Shown here in pieces: positions 40,066 through 40,231 of a stretch of DNA of 40,231 nucleotides (its first letter is position 1; every line of letters begins with the position of its first letter). Below the pieces are notes generated by a model. The model did no database searches. It had not been told where the DNA came from and saw only the letters and a list, made by a program, of their open reading frames with translations. This DNA is from Amylostereum areolatum (taxonomy: Eukaryota; Basidiomycota; Agaricomycetes; Russulales; Stereaceae). The stretch covers positions 1-40,231 of the forward strand of contig SAXG01000082.1 in assembly GCA_012932865.1 (NCBI GenBank), given 5' to 3'. A program made the translations under genes and the position numbers.

Positions 40066-40231
40066 TCAACGCGAGGTGTGAACGAAGAAAGGGAGACACA
40101 CATTTTCAAGACGCGTGTAAGTGGCTGATCGACTGTGTGAGGGCGTGAGCTCGCGCTGGCGGATGGCGAGGTCGTCCGCGGCGGTGGCATCGCTGACTTC
40201 AGGTTCTCCGAGAGCCTCTATTTTCTCCCGA
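40066..40231 (-). CDS. 3' end of a gene entering from the right edge
   Basis: A minus-strand frame open from the window edge ends at TGA 40066-40068. It reads EKIEALGEPEVSDATAADDL, then AIRQRELTPSHSRSATYTRL. The start is outside the window. It is tail-to-tail with the 38953-40062 gene, with stop codons only 3 bp apart, so the transcripts probably overlap. The family is unknown. Confidence 0.4.
   Translation of the reverse strand, partial: REKIEALGEPEVSDATAADDLAIRQRELTPSHSRSATYTRLENVCLPFFVHTSR

Overview
The window looks like nuclear DNA of a basidiomycete fungus, most likely an agaricomycete. The evidence is GT-AG introns of about 43-70 nt in nearly every host gene, a chromodomain-type Ty3/gypsy element, a Plavaka-type (KDZ) transposase, F-box/LRR, WD40 and RING genes typical of these fungi, and no bacterial operon signals. 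The left half is almost entirely mobile DNA and the right half is mostly single genes with short introns.

Left half. A 7.1 kb Ty3/gypsy element (1143-8241) has 98% identical LTRs and a frameshifted gag-pol. Its primer-binding site is an exact 11-nt complement of the predicted 5' end of its own RNA, the hallmark of Tf1-type self-priming. Next comes the 3' part of a Plavaka transposase on the minus strand (9133-12648), split in its acidic tail by a 2.1 kb element (9591-11718) full of a degenerate repeat. Abutting it is a 5.5 kb Tc1-like transposon (12649-18172) with 402-bp terminal inverted repeats (TIRs). It holds an apparently intact five-exon DD34E transposase and a second, convergent gene of unknown function. 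That second gene is interrupted by a 1.5 kb hAT-type element (15881-17412) with a perfect 8-bp target duplication. Removing the insert and four introns' worth of intervening sequence (the insert counted with three introns) leaves one continuous frame of 527 codons. The hAT insert itself carries a captured TCP11/SOK1-like gene fragment, and a tRNA-like gene lies in what appears to be an intron of that fragment.

Right half. From about 18.9 to 24.7 kb there are scattered exon-like stretches and a few small hypothetical genes. Two arms of a 1417-bp inverted repeat (24730-26146 and 33786-35202), with one mismatch seen and no length change, enclose 7.6 kb. That interval holds a small membrane protein gene (minus), a WD40 protein gene with a C-terminal membrane anchor (plus, divergent from the first) and an F-box/LRR gene. 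Outside the right arm lie a broken gene, two hypothetical genes, a RING-finger gene with disrupted frames and a 333-aa coiled-coil-like protein.

All gene models were made by hand from reading frames and splice sites. Family names come from motif recognition without any database search.
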